Shown here: positions 43,067-50,872 of the stretch, piece by piece
Numbering within the stretch: position 1 is the first letter of the stretch
Layout: every line of letters begins with the position of its first letter
Made by a program: the position numbers and the translations under genes
NCBI GenBank assembly: GCA_963739085.1
Contig: CAVTZA010000012.1
Span: forward strand, 310,001 to 374,000
Reading direction: 5' to 3'
DNA: 64,000 bases
Origin: DATFQE01 sp963739085
GTDB lineage: Bacteria > Actinomycetota > Thermoleophilia > Gaiellales > Gaiellaceae
Notes under the pieces: generated by a model
The model's database searches: none
What the model was told of the DNA's origin: nothing
The model's input: only the letters and a program-made list of their open reading frames with translations

Positions 43067-43236
43067 GGAGGGCTTGGCGGGACATCGCTCGTTGCCGGGG
43101 TGCGATGGTCGTTCCGAGGCAAGGACGCAGGGAGCGTCCGTGTGGCTGGGACGCGTAGCGTGGGCGCGACCGAGGACGCCGTCCTCGGGGCGAGCAGCGC
43201 GGCCCGGCGGCTCAGCGATGTTTCGCCAAGCCCTCC
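43067..43236 (+). repeat. Structured element, copy D
   Basis: A 170-bp near-palindrome between the anti-sigma gene stop and the convergent small gene. Outer arms 43067-43089 and 43214-43236 pair over 23 bp with two deviations, both G opposite T on the plus strand. It shares GTTGCCGGGGTGCGATGG, GAGGCAAGGACGCAGGGAG, GGGACGCGTAGCGT and GCGCGGCCCGGCG with copies A and C. The first arm base follows the TAA. Confidence 0.88.
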
Positions 43237-43240
43237 TCTC

Positions 43241-43405
43241 CTAGCAGTCCTCCTCGTCGGCCTCGGGCTCCTCGCGCATCTTGCGATGGACGAAGTCGCG
43301 CGGGCTCTCGGGCTCCTCGTCCGGCTCCTCGCCCGATCTCAGCTTGTCGATCTCCTCGCGGAGCTCGGCGGCGCGCTCGAGGCGTTCCTTCTCGTCGTCA
43401 TCCAT
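43241..43405 (-). CDS. 54-aa acidic protein
   Basis: A small gene starting ATG 43405 and ending TAG 43241. The product is highly charged and acidic: MDDDEKERLERAAELREEID, then a run rich in Glu, Asp and Pro, ending EADEEDC. A short coiled coil at residues 3-25 is predicted by eye. It starts nine bases after the stop of the HELLE-motif gene, so it is the fifth gene of that operon. No family recognised; it could be a regulatory or chaperone-like peptide. Confidence 0.55.
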   Translation of the reverse strand: MDDDEKERLERAAELREEIDKLRSGEEPDEEPESPRDFVHRKMREEPEADEEDC

Positions 43406-43414
43406 CTGCGGGTT

Positions 43415-44263
43415 CTACCCGCCGGCGCCTTTCTTGATCACGTCGATCTGCGTCTTGAGCGTCCGCGCCCTGGCCGCCGTCGACTCGTCGACTTCCTCGC
43501 GAACCGCCTTCGCGTCCTTCAGCACCTTGCTGCGCGGCGCGAGGTCCTCGACCATCTCGCGCATCGGCGTGAGCCGGTCGATCTGCGCGCGGATGCTGCC
43601 CTGCGAGCCCTGCAGCACCCCGAGGTCCCTGTAGACGGGCTTGTCGCCGCCGAACCACCGCTGCTGCCACCAGTGGTCGGAGGGCGGGTGGTGCCAGCTC
43701 AGGTAGCCGCCCCGGAGCACCTGGCGCGGCTTCTTGATCGCCCCGGTGAAGCTGTAGCGCGTCCCGGGCGTCGTCACCGGATCGAAGAACTGCGGCGTGT
43801 AGAAGTCCGAGACGAGGACGCCGTTGACGTGGTAGCCGAACTCGGGCGCCTCGGACGGGTCCGCCACCTCGACGAGGTACTGGACGCGGCCCTGCCCGCG
43901 CTTCACCGACCGCGAGGCGATCAGCCGGTTGCCGAACGGGTCGGCGCTCATCTCCAATAGCTCGTGGCTGGCGGTGAGCGTCCAGCGGTTCGAGAACTGG
44001 ACGAGCGCGAACGGCTGGCCGTCGTTGTCGAGGTGCACGCCCGCCGCGTCGACGTGGATGTCGTCCTGGATCAGGATCGGCCAGTACGCGAGCGGCACGT
44101 CCTCGAGCCGAGCGAAGCTGTCGATCGTCGCCTTGACGTCCCAGATCGGGCCGAAGTCCCGGGTCAGCTGCTTCTGCAGAGCGGCGCTCGCCCGGTTCAG
44201 CTCCGACTGCGAGATCGCGGCCGTCTCGGAGACCAATGCCGTCTGCTGGATGAAGTCCGTCAC
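43415..44263 (-). CDS. Unknown protein with HELLE zincin-like motif
   Basis: This 282-aa protein contains LTASHELLEMSADPFGN (about 97-113). HELLE...D resembles the HExxH/HExxE first metal motif of zincin-like proteases and is followed by an Asp-Pro. Around it are PIWDVKATIDSF and a Trp/His-rich segment YLSWHHPPSDHWWQQRWFGG (about 190-209). The last 60 residues form a likely coiled coil. No signal peptide is visible. GTG 44263 overlaps the end of the membrane-protein gene by four bases. Function unknown; a metal-dependent hydrolase is plausible. Confidence 0.7.
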   Translation of the reverse strand: MTDFIQQTALVSETAAISQSELNRASAALQKQLTRDFGPIWDVKATIDSFARLEDVPLAYWPILIQDDIHVDAAGVHLDNDGQPFALVQFSNRWTLTASHELLEMSADPFGNRLIASRSVKRGQGRVQYLVEVADPSEAPEFGYHVNGVLVSDFYTPQFFDPVTTPGTRYSFTGAIKKPRQVLRGGYLSWHHPPSDHWWQQRWFGGDKPVYRDLGVLQGSQGSIRAQIDRLTPMREMVEDLAPRSKVLKDAKAVREEVDESTAARARTLKTQIDVIKKGAGG

Positions 44264-45351
44264 GTCTCCTCCTTGCGCTTTCCGGACGCCGGCGCCGGGT
44301 CCTCGTCGCCGCCCGCGAGGGCTGCCACCGGCGAGAGCACGCCCCGCACCCAGCGCTCGCTGAAGCCCGCGAAGAACGACAGGACGGCGTAGTACTCGAG
44401 CGGCTCCGAATTGTCCTGTTCCGTGCCCAGCTGGACGAGGTTGCCGAGCAGGGCGAAGTAGAGGACGAGCGCGAACACAGCGCCGATGAACGGCCTGAAG
44501 CTCGCGACCCGTCTGATCGGCGGGCGGCCGACTTCGAAGTCGATGTAGAAGCGGTCGCGTTTGCCGGAGGCCATGCGCGACAACACGCTCACCACTGCGC
44601 CGACCGCGCCCATCGTGTACGAGGCGAAGAGGTTCTGCGTCGCTGGGTGGTGCCAGTCGAGCGAGCCGATCTGCCAGAGCAGCGCCGCGCCGACCGCGCC
44701 GATGACGCCGAGCGCGGCGATCCCGATCATCATCCCCCAGAAGTAGACGATCCGTCCGGTCTCCTCGCCCGCGCGCCGGTAGTAGGCCTCCAGCTGCGCC
44801 AGCTCACGTTCCGTGGACTTGGCGATCGCCTTCGACTCATCCGCCGTCGGCGTCGTCGACTGGTCCGCGAACCCGAGCAGGTGACCCGCGATCGCCAGCA
44901 GCCATTCCATCGCGATCTGCTGCGTGCCGTGCCGCAGCAGCTCGGTGAACTTGACCGACATCGCCTCGCAGCGGTGGAGCAGGCCGGCGATGTCCGGCTG
45001 GTCGCGCGTGACCCAGCTCGTGACGGCGTGGAAGCGCACGACCGGGTGCAGGCGCAACCACTCGCCGAGCTTGCCGTACGGCCGCTGAGCCGTGATCGCG
45101 ACTGCGGAGGCCTCGCGCGTGCACCAATAAGCGTGCTGAATCTGGCCGTTGCCGCGCTCGAAGGATCTCAGCAGCCGCTGGAAGTCCTGCTCGGCCTCGC
45201 CGTGGAGGATCCCGTGCTCGTGCACCTCCCGCTGCCAGAGGAAGTGCGCCCACACGAGCTCGGGGAACGAGACCGGGCCGACGTGCCGGCGAGCTGCGGA
45301 GCTCGGCTCGACGAGCTCGGGCCGCCGCCGGTGGATAACCCGCGTGGCCAT
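44260..45351 (-). CDS. Multi-helix membrane protein, unknown function
   Basis: This 363-aa protein has a soluble N-terminal half (about 1-195), two adjacent hydrophobic helices (about 202-230: FWGMMIGIAALGVIGAVGAALLW), another near 245-262 and one near 293-310 (FIGAVFALVLYFALLGNLV), then a charged tail. The long helical linker before the first membrane pair (TERELAQLEAYYRRAGEETG) suggests a cytoplasmic coiled coil coupled to a membrane module. No family recognised. ATG 45351 lies one base after the stop of the phosphoesterase gene. Confidence 0.7.
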   Translation of the reverse strand: MATRVIHRRRPELVEPSSAARRHVGPVSFPELVWAHFLWQREVHEHGILHGEAEQDFQRLLRSFERGNGQIQHAYWCTREASAVAITAQRPYGKLGEWLRLHPVVRFHAVTSWVTRDQPDIAGLLHRCEAMSVKFTELLRHGTQQIAMEWLLAIAGHLLGFADQSTTPTADESKAIAKSTERELAQLEAYYRRAGEETGRIVYFWGMMIGIAALGVIGAVGAALLWQIGSLDWHHPATQNLFASYTMGAVGAVVSVLSRMASGKRDRFYIDFEVGRPPIRRVASFRPFIGAVFALVLYFALLGNLVQLGTEQDNSEPLEYYAVLSFFAGFSERWVRGVLSPVAALAGGDEDPAPASGKRKEET

Positions 45352-45352
45352 G

Positions 45353-46717
45353 TCAGGGCATCCCGCCTGGCAGGCCCTCGCGGCGCAGCTTGTCCTTCGC
45401 CTTGAGGAAGCCCTCCTGAAGCTCGTTCAGCTCGATCTCGCGCGGCGCCCCGCCGCTCGCCTGCGTGAGCAGCTTGTCCGCGAGCTCGTCAGCGTGCCAC
45501 TGGGCGTTCAACGTGATCAGCGGCTTCAACGAGGGCGCCTTCGGCGACGGCCGCGCGGTCTTCAGCGTCAGCAGGCCCCCGAGGTGATTCGCGTTCGCGA
45601 TCCGCGCGCCCATGTTCGGGATCGAGCCGTCCGCCTTGCGGCAGAAGCGGAGCAGGATCGTCTTGATGATCGACGTGTGGTCGTAGATCTCGCTCGAGAT
45701 CGTCCCGCGCGGGATGAGCGGCGAGATCACCAGCGCGGGGACGCGCGGCCCGTAGGTGCGGAACGCGGGACTGTCGTCGGCGGCGGCCGGCGGCACGACG
45801 TGGTCGAAGAACCCGCCGTGCTCGTCGTAGGTGATGACCAGCAGCGTCTTCGACCACTTCTTGCTGCTCGCCAGCGCCGTGTAGAGCTTGAGTGCGAGGT
45901 CCTGCCCGGCCTTGACGTCGGAGGGCGGATGGTCGTCGTTCGACCCCGCCGGCCCGAGCAGGTTGAAGTCGACGAAGTTGGGGTCGATCCACGCGACCGA
46001 GGGCAGGTTCCCGTCGGCGGCGTTCTCCAGGAAGCTCTTGCCGAGAATGGCGGTGCGCCGGTCGAAGTAGCGGAAATTGTTCGTCGACAGGCTCAGCCGG
46101 TACTTGTCGTCGGTCATCCGCAGCGTCGCGACGTACTCGTGCGCGTACCACTTCCACGACACCTTCGCCTTGTCGAGCTCACGGACGAAGGACGGCACCG
46201 AGTAGATCGGCTGGCTCTTGTTGTCCTTGCTCCCGGCCGCCTTGCCGCAGACCGCGTACAGCCGGTTCGGCCACGTCGCGCCCGGGACCGAGCAGAACCA
46301 GCGGTCGCAGACGGCGTACTCACGGACGAGGTGGTCGTAGACCGGCAGGTCGGTGCCGTTGTAGTAGCCCATCACCGTGCCCGGGTTCGGATCCTTGGGG
46401 TTGTGCTTCCTGTAGCTCGACACGAAGCCGCCCATCGAGTTGGAGACCTGCTCGACGACGTCCTTGCCCCCGTGCCCGGGATCCTGTTCCTTCGTGAGCT
46501 TCGTATTGCCGAGGTGGTGGACCTTGTAGGTCTTGCCGGCGTGCGTGTTCGACATCGAGGCGTCGAGGCCGTCGATCGGGAGGCCAGCCTCGAGCTTCAG
46601 GTAGCCGAGCATGTGATCGAACGAACGGTTCTCCAGTAGCAGGACGACGATGTGGTCGATCCGCTTGAGGTTGTCGACCGTCGGGTCGGGGGGCGGTTTG
46701 ATGCGTGGCGGCGCCAT
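45353..46717 (-). CDS. Phosphoesterase family protein (phospholipase C / AcpA type)
   Basis: This 454-aa protein has the alkaline-phosphatase-superfamily metal motif IDHIVVLLLENRSFDHMLGY (about 20-39), the middle DLPVYDHLVREYAVCDRWF, and late metal ligands in VITYDEHGGFFDHVVPP (about 296-312) and YDHTSIIKTIL. Related enzymes cleave phospholipids or phosphomonoesters outside the cell. Here no signal peptide is seen, so it may act in the cytoplasm or exit by another route. It is second in a tight operon with an amidohydrolase and a membrane protein. Confidence 0.85.
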   Translation of the reverse strand: MAPPRIKPPPDPTVDNLKRIDHIVVLLLENRSFDHMLGYLKLEAGLPIDGLDASMSNTHAGKTYKVHHLGNTKLTKEQDPGHGGKDVVEQVSNSMGGFVSSYRKHNPKDPNPGTVMGYYNGTDLPVYDHLVREYAVCDRWFCSVPGATWPNRLYAVCGKAAGSKDNKSQPIYSVPSFVRELDKAKVSWKWYAHEYVATLRMTDDKYRLSLSTNNFRYFDRRTAILGKSFLENAADGNLPSVAWIDPNFVDFNLLGPAGSNDDHPPSDVKAGQDLALKLYTALASSKKWSKTLLVITYDEHGGFFDHVVPPAAADDSPAFRTYGPRVPALVISPLIPRGTISSEIYDHTSIIKTILLRFCRKADGSIPNMGARIANANHLGGLLTLKTARPSPKAPSLKPLITLNAQWHADELADKLLTQASGGAPREIELNELQEGFLKAKDKLRREGLPGGMP

Positions 46718-46726
46718 CGGGCCTCC

Positions 46727-48100
46727 TTAGGCGAAGATCGGTCCGGTTTGCGGGAAGCGGGCGAGGAGCTTCGACCTGATCGCGTCGAGGGTCGGGCGAC
46801 CGTCCCCGCCGCCGACGGCGAAGCGGGTGTCGAGGAGCATCGCCTTTCCCCACGCCTCCTGCGGCTCGTAGGCCGCGGCCTCGTCCGTGAGCCGGCCGAC
46901 CCAGTCGTCGCGGCCGTAGGCGACGTCGCCGCCGATCGTGACGAGCTCGACCCACGCCGGGCTGGCGGCGAGCACGTTCTCCCACGGGTCCTCGTACCGC
47001 CGCTCGAGCACGAGCACGTCGGCGACACGCCCCTCGCTGAGCTCGCCGAGCTCGTCCCCGAGGCCGGCCACCTGCGCGCCCTCGGAGGTCACCATGCGGA
47101 CGAGCTTGCGGTCGACGTCCTCGCCGGCCGCGCCCTGACGGGCCAGCGTGCGCCGGGCGACCGCGAGCTCCGCGAGCAGGCTCTGGCTGCCGCTGGGCAG
47201 CCAGTCCGCGCCGAGGCCCATGGGGATCCCACGGCGAAGCGCCTTCGCCGCGGGCGTCGTCTCGCCGTACAGGCGCAGGTTGCTCTGCGGCGACCAGACC
47301 AGCTTGCCGCCCGCGTCCTTGAGGTCGCCGAGGCTCGCGTCCGCGAGCGCGGTGCCGTGGATGAGCACGGTCGCCTTCGTCAGGAGCTTTGCGTCGACGA
47401 GATCCTGGAACTCGTTTTGCGACCGCTCGTTGTCGGTCTTGCCCTCGGCGAGGTGGATGTAGAGAGCGTCGATCTTGCCGTCGTCGATCTCCTTGCGGAG
47501 ACTCGTCCGCCGAGCCGCGTCGACGCGGTCGAGGTCGATCACCGAGCGGGCCTTGTGCTGCCCGAAGATCGGCAGGTCGACGTTGCGGACGAGCGCCTCG
47601 GCCTTGTCCGGGTACTTCGCGCTCGCACCCTGGATCGCCGTGACGCCCCCGACCAGCGCTCTGATCTCCGCGTAGCGCGTGAGCTCGCGGAGCAGCGACT
47701 CGGGCGCGCCGGTCAGCTTGGCCCACGGCTCCTTGACGACGAGCTTGTACTCCTTGCTCGCCCGCCACGCATAGCGGTTGACGTACTCCTTCGGCGGCTC
47801 CCACGCGGCGAAGACGTTGTACTCCGGATGGCCGTGCAGGTCGATCAGGCCCGGGAGGATCACCCCGTCGGTCTCGAGCACGTCCACGCCATCGGGCTTG
47901 GCCGTTCCGACCGAGGCGATCTTGCCGGCGTCGACGACGACGTAGCCGTCGTCCAGCTTCTTGTCCGGAGTGAGGACGGTTCCGCGTAGGGCGAAGGGCT
48001 TCGCGGGCATGGCACGCGTCAGTCCGGCACCACGTTCCTCCTCGGGTGGAAGCTCCTCGAGGATGCCCTCGTCGTAGCGCTCGTCGAACGACACGCTCAT
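46727..48100 (-). CDS. Amidohydrolase-family metal-dependent hydrolase
   Basis: This 457-aa TIM-barrel hydrolase has the motif LPGLIDLHGHPEYN (about 82-95, HxH), KARSVIDL, a second metal His in YIHLAEGKTD (about 214), a third in VLIHGTALAD (about 244) and the Asp of GLGADWLPSG (about 299). It fits the cytosine deaminase/chlorohydrolase-like group acting on amidines or amides of cyclic molecules. An unusual acidic N-terminal extension (about 1-35) precedes the beta domain. ATG 48100 is the first gene of the five-gene minus-strand operon. Confidence 0.85.
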   Translation of the reverse strand: MSVSFDERYDEGILEELPPEEERGAGLTRAMPAKPFALRGTVLTPDKKLDDGYVVVDAGKIASVGTAKPDGVDVLETDGVILPGLIDLHGHPEYNVFAAWEPPKEYVNRYAWRASKEYKLVVKEPWAKLTGAPESLLRELTRYAEIRALVGGVTAIQGASAKYPDKAEALVRNVDLPIFGQHKARSVIDLDRVDAARRTSLRKEIDDGKIDALYIHLAEGKTDNERSQNEFQDLVDAKLLTKATVLIHGTALADASLGDLKDAGGKLVWSPQSNLRLYGETTPAAKALRRGIPMGLGADWLPSGSQSLLAELAVARRTLARQGAAGEDVDRKLVRMVTSEGAQVAGLGDELGELSEGRVADVLVLERRYEDPWENVLAASPAWVELVTIGGDVAYGRDDWVGRLTDEAAAYEPQEAWGKAMLLDTRFAVGGGDGRPTLDAIRSKLLARFPQTGPIFA

Positions 48101-48203
48101 TACGCGGCCACCCGTGAACGCGTCTCGAAGAACGGGCGAGACGGCGCTGCCGCAGGTCCAGGATGCAGCTCCGTCCTCATGGACCCAAAAACATGCTTTC
48201 GCG

Positions 48204-48254
48204 CCGCACCTGCGGTGTCAAGGAGCGTTACGAGGATGCTCCGCCGCAGGTGCG
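48204..48254. promoter_or_regulatory. Widely spaced 11-bp inverted repeat upstream of the BTAD regulator gene
   Basis: CGCACCTGCGG (48204-48214) and its exact complement CCGCAGGTGCG (48244-48254) lie 29 bp apart, 11 bp before the ATG at 48266 and within the divergent region shared with the amidohydrolase operon. This fits a two-site operator or an mRNA leader stem. Confidence 0.6.
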
Positions 48255-48265
48255 ATGATCGGAGC

Positions 48266-49618
48266 ATGGTCGAGTTCCGGGTGCTGGGCCCCCTGGAGGC
48301 GATCGTGGACGGTCGCCCGGTGCCCTTGCACGCCGCCAAGCTGCGCGCGCTGCTGGCGCTCCTCCTGCTCGGCCGGAACCGTGTCGTCCCGATCGACCGG
48401 CTCGTCGACGGGCTCTGGGGCGACAACCCGCCGGCGACGGCGGTGAAGGGCCTGCAGGTGTACGTCTCCCAGCTTCGCAAGGCGATCGGGCCCGACAACG
48501 TCCTGACCAAGCCGCCCGGATACTCGCTGCGGGTCGACGAGGGAGCGCTCGACCTCGACCGCTTCGAGCTGCTCGTGCGTGAAGCTAGGGCGCGCAGCGC
48601 ACTCGCCGCGGGGGAGCCGGCGGAGGCGTCGCGCCTGCTCGGGGAGGCGCTCGCCCTCTGGCGTGGGCCGGCTCTGGCCGAGTTCGCGTCGGAGCCGTTC
48701 GGCGTCGAGGCCGCGACCCGGCTCGAGGACGCGCGGCTCGCTGCGATCGAGGAGCGGATCGAGGCCGACCTCGCGCTCGGCCGTCACGCGCGCCTGATCG
48801 GTGAGCTCGAGGAACTGGTGGCCGCCGAGCCGCTGCGCGAACGGCCCCGGGCGCAGCTGATGCTGGCGCTCTACCGCTCCGGTCGCCAGGCCGAGGCGCT
48901 CGACCTCTATCGGCGCACGCGCGCCACCTTCGTCGACGAGCTCGGGATCGAGCCGAGCCCAGAGCTGCAGGAGCTCGAGCGTGCGATCCTCCGGCAGGAT
49001 CGGGAGCTCCAGCGGCCGGGCCCGAGCGAAGCTCCGCGTACGGAGCCCGAGCAGCCGCGGCACAGGCGCCGCTGGTTCGTGCTCGCGGCCGCCCTCGTGC
49101 TTGCAGCAGCCGTCGCGGGTGTCGTCGCCCTCGCGCTCACCAACGGCGCCTCGTCTTCGTCGGACGACACCGCCGAGCTGCAGCCGTTCGTCGGCAAGCT
49201 CGAGAACTTCCTCGCCCAGTCGCGCGACGGGCGCCTCGACGTGACGGCCGCGGTGTCCGCGGCCGCGCAGTGCCGGCTCGGCGCACAGGCGGCCGTGGCG
49301 CGACTCGACCGCGTGCAGCGCAACCGCCAGAGCCTGCTGCAGCAGGTGGCGGCGCTCTCGATCCCGGCCGACCCCGCCGCGCTACGGGCCTCGGACCGGC
49401 TGCAGAAGGCGGAGCAGGCGTCGATCGCGGCCGACTGGCACTACCGCGACTGGCTGTTCGCCCGCAGGCGGTGCGGCGGGCCGGATCGAAGCCCGGAGCT
49501 GCGGGCCGCGCGCGCCGCCGACGTCCGTGCAACGCGCCTGAAGCAGCAGTTCCTCTCGGCGTTCAACCCGCTGGCCCGCCGCTACGGCCAGCGCACGTGG
49601 AACGCCGCCGAGTTCTGA
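48266..49618 (+). CDS. BTAD-domain (AfsR/SARP-like) regulator with a membrane anchor
   Basis: This 450-aa protein has an N-terminal OmpR-type winged helix (about 1-95: VEFRVLGPLEAIVDGRP, LRALLALLLLGRN, LQVYVSQLRKAIG), a bacterial transcriptional activator domain of TPR-like helices (about 98-245), a basic Pro-rich linker and one transmembrane helix (about 272-293), then a helical extracytoplasmic domain. Most SARPs are soluble, so this is a membrane-bound one-component sensor candidate. ATG 48266 is chosen over longer frames because the DNA-binding domain starts there. It is divergent from the amidohydrolase operon and may control it. Confidence 0.85.
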   Translation: MVEFRVLGPLEAIVDGRPVPLHAAKLRALLALLLLGRNRVVPIDRLVDGLWGDNPPATAVKGLQVYVSQLRKAIGPDNVLTKPPGYSLRVDEGALDLDRFELLVREARARSALAAGEPAEASRLLGEALALWRGPALAEFASEPFGVEAATRLEDARLAAIEERIEADLALGRHARLIGELEELVAAEPLRERPRAQLMLALYRSGRQAEALDLYRRTRATFVDELGIEPSPELQELERAILRQDRELQRPGPSEAPRTEPEQPRHRRRWFVLAAALVLAAAVAGVVALALTNGASSSSDDTAELQPFVGKLENFLAQSRDGRLDVTAAVSAAAQCRLGAQAAVARLDRVQRNRQSLLQQVAALSIPADPAALRASDRLQKAEQASIAADWHYRDWLFARRRCGGPDRSPELRAARAADVRATRLKQQFLSAFNPLARRYGQRTWNAAEF

Positions 49619-49641
49619 GAACCGCCGTCTTGGCCGTGTCG

Positions 49642-49647
49642 TAGGAT
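49642..49647 (+). promoter_or_regulatory. -10 box (TAGGAT)
   Basis: TAGGAT nine bases before GTG 49657, no Shine-Dalgarno; likely leaderless start of the membrane-protein pair. Confidence 0.45.
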
Positions 49648-49656
49648 GCGGCCCGC

Positions 49657-50136
49657 GTGAGCTTCGACGACTGGATCCTCGCGCTCCACGTGCTGAGCGC
49701 GTTCGCCTACGTCGCCGGGATCATCCTCTTCTGGGTGCTCATCGTCGCCGTTCGCAAGGTGGACGACCCGGAGGGAACGCTCCGTATGCAGCTGCCGGCG
49801 ATGGTGGGCAACGCGGCCGTCGGCATCGGCGCCGGCGGGACGATCATCCTCGGGATCTGGCTCGCCTTCTCGATCGGCGGCTACGACATCTGGGACTTCT
49901 GGATCCTCGCGGCGATCGTGCTCTGGGCCATCGCAGGCGGAGTCGGCCAGCGAACGGGCAAGGCCTATACGGCGGGCGTGAACAAGGCGCGTGAGCTCCA
50001 GTCCGCCGGACAGCGAGGGGCGAACGCCGAGCTGCTGGCCCTGAACCGCACACAGATCGGCGTGCGGCTCCACACGGTGGCCACGATCGTCGTGCTGCTC
50101 ATCCTCATCGACATGATCTGGAAGCCGGGCGCGTGA
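49657..50136 (+). CDS. Integral membrane protein (DUF2269-like)
   Basis: This 159-aa protein has four hydrophobic helices: about 8-30 (LHVLSAFAYVAGIILFWVLIV), 47-70, 74-93 and 132-152, with conserved-looking His10 and His134. Its layout resembles small DUF2269/CopD-like membrane proteins. The next gene overlaps by GTGA and encodes a related four-helix protein, so they may form a heterodimer. Confidence 0.65.
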   Translation: MSFDDWILALHVLSAFAYVAGIILFWVLIVAVRKVDDPEGTLRMQLPAMVGNAAVGIGAGGTIILGIWLAFSIGGYDIWDFWILAAIVLWAIAGGVGQRTGKAYTAGVNKARELQSAGQRGANAELLALNRTQIGVRLHTVATIVVLLILIDMIWKPGA

Positions 50137-50532
50137 CCGCGGTGCTCGCACTGGTCCGTCCGGACGAGACCCACTTCCCGCTCTTCGTCCACGTCCTCGG
50201 GCGCGATGATCCTCGTCGGCGGCCTGGTGTCCGCCGCGGCCTTCCTGGCCTTCGCCCGCGGTGACGTCCCGTCGCTCCGCCGCGGCTACTGGACGCTGCT
50301 GGCCGTCTCGCTGCCCGGCTGGTTCATCATGCGGATCGGTGCCGAGTGGATCTACCAGAAGGAGCACTGGGACGACCTCCCCGAGGGCATCGACGAGCCC
50401 GCCTGGCTCGGGATCGGCTACATCCTCGCCGACCTCGGCGGCCTGATCCTGCTCGTCTCGCTGATCGTCGGCGGCATCGGCATCCGCCGGCTCAAGAACG
50501 GCGGGGGCGCGGCCTGCTCAAGGCCACGATGA
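50133..50532 (+). CDS. Integral membrane protein, partner of the upstream gene, apparent frameshift
   Basis: Removing one extra G in GGG at 50199-50201 gives 132 aa. It starts at GTG 50133 with HFPLFVHVLGAMILVGGLVS (helix 1 with His residues), then WTLLAVSLPGWFIMR, EWIYQKEHWDD and a last helix GYILADLGGLILLVSLIVGGIG. The fold parallels the protein before it. Without correction the first 24 residues are cut from the rest. Confidence 0.7.
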
Positions 50533-50600
50533 TCCTCTCGCTTCTGATGCTCGCCGCGTACGTCGTCGCCGTGTGGGCGATGGCCGGCAAGCCCGACTGA
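50529..50600 (+). CDS. 23-aa single-helix membrane peptide
   Basis: ATG 50529 overlaps the preceding TGA as ATGA and encodes MILSLLMLAAYVVAVWAMAG then KPD and TGA. Almost the whole peptide is one transmembrane helix ending with a Lys. The coupled start and position make it a plausible third subunit of the small membrane complex. Confidence 0.5.
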   Translation: MILSLLMLAAYVVAVWAMAGKPD

Positions 50601-50687
50601 CCCGAAGCCCCGGCTGGGGCTAACCCCGGGGCGAAGACACCGGCGGCCGCCATTGGCCGGCCCTGACGGCGAGGGCAGCCTGAGCTC

Positions 50688-50872
50688 ATGGCCACAGCAA
50701 GCGAAGGCCCGCTCGCGCAGCTGACGCCGAGGGAGCGCGAGGTGCTGGGCCTGATGGCGGAGGGGCGGTCGAACGCGGGCATCGCGGACTGCGGCTCCCG
50801 CCCTCGGGCACCGACCACCGCCGCGTCCTCGCAGTCCTCACCTACGTGCAGCGGGCGCCCTCGGACGACTGA
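50688..50872 (+). pseudogene. Remnant of a LuxR-type regulator with internal deletion
   Basis: The first codons encode LAQLTPREREVLGLMAEGRS then NAGIA, the start of a LuxR helix-turn-helix. After a loss of about 20-25 codons and a frame change, the DNA encodes LRLPPSGTDHRRVLAVLTYV then QRAPSDD and a TGA, the typical C-terminus of NarL/LuxR response regulators. The recognition helix is gone, so it cannot bind DNA normally. No receiver domain is present. Confidence 0.7.

Noticed and set aside
18553..43236. Integron attC sites as explanation for the four structured elements
   Set aside because: Like attC they are imperfect palindromes next to stop codons, but the outer ends are not conserved, the core is in the middle, no RYYYAAC/GTTRRRY boxes are seen, and no integrase gene is present.
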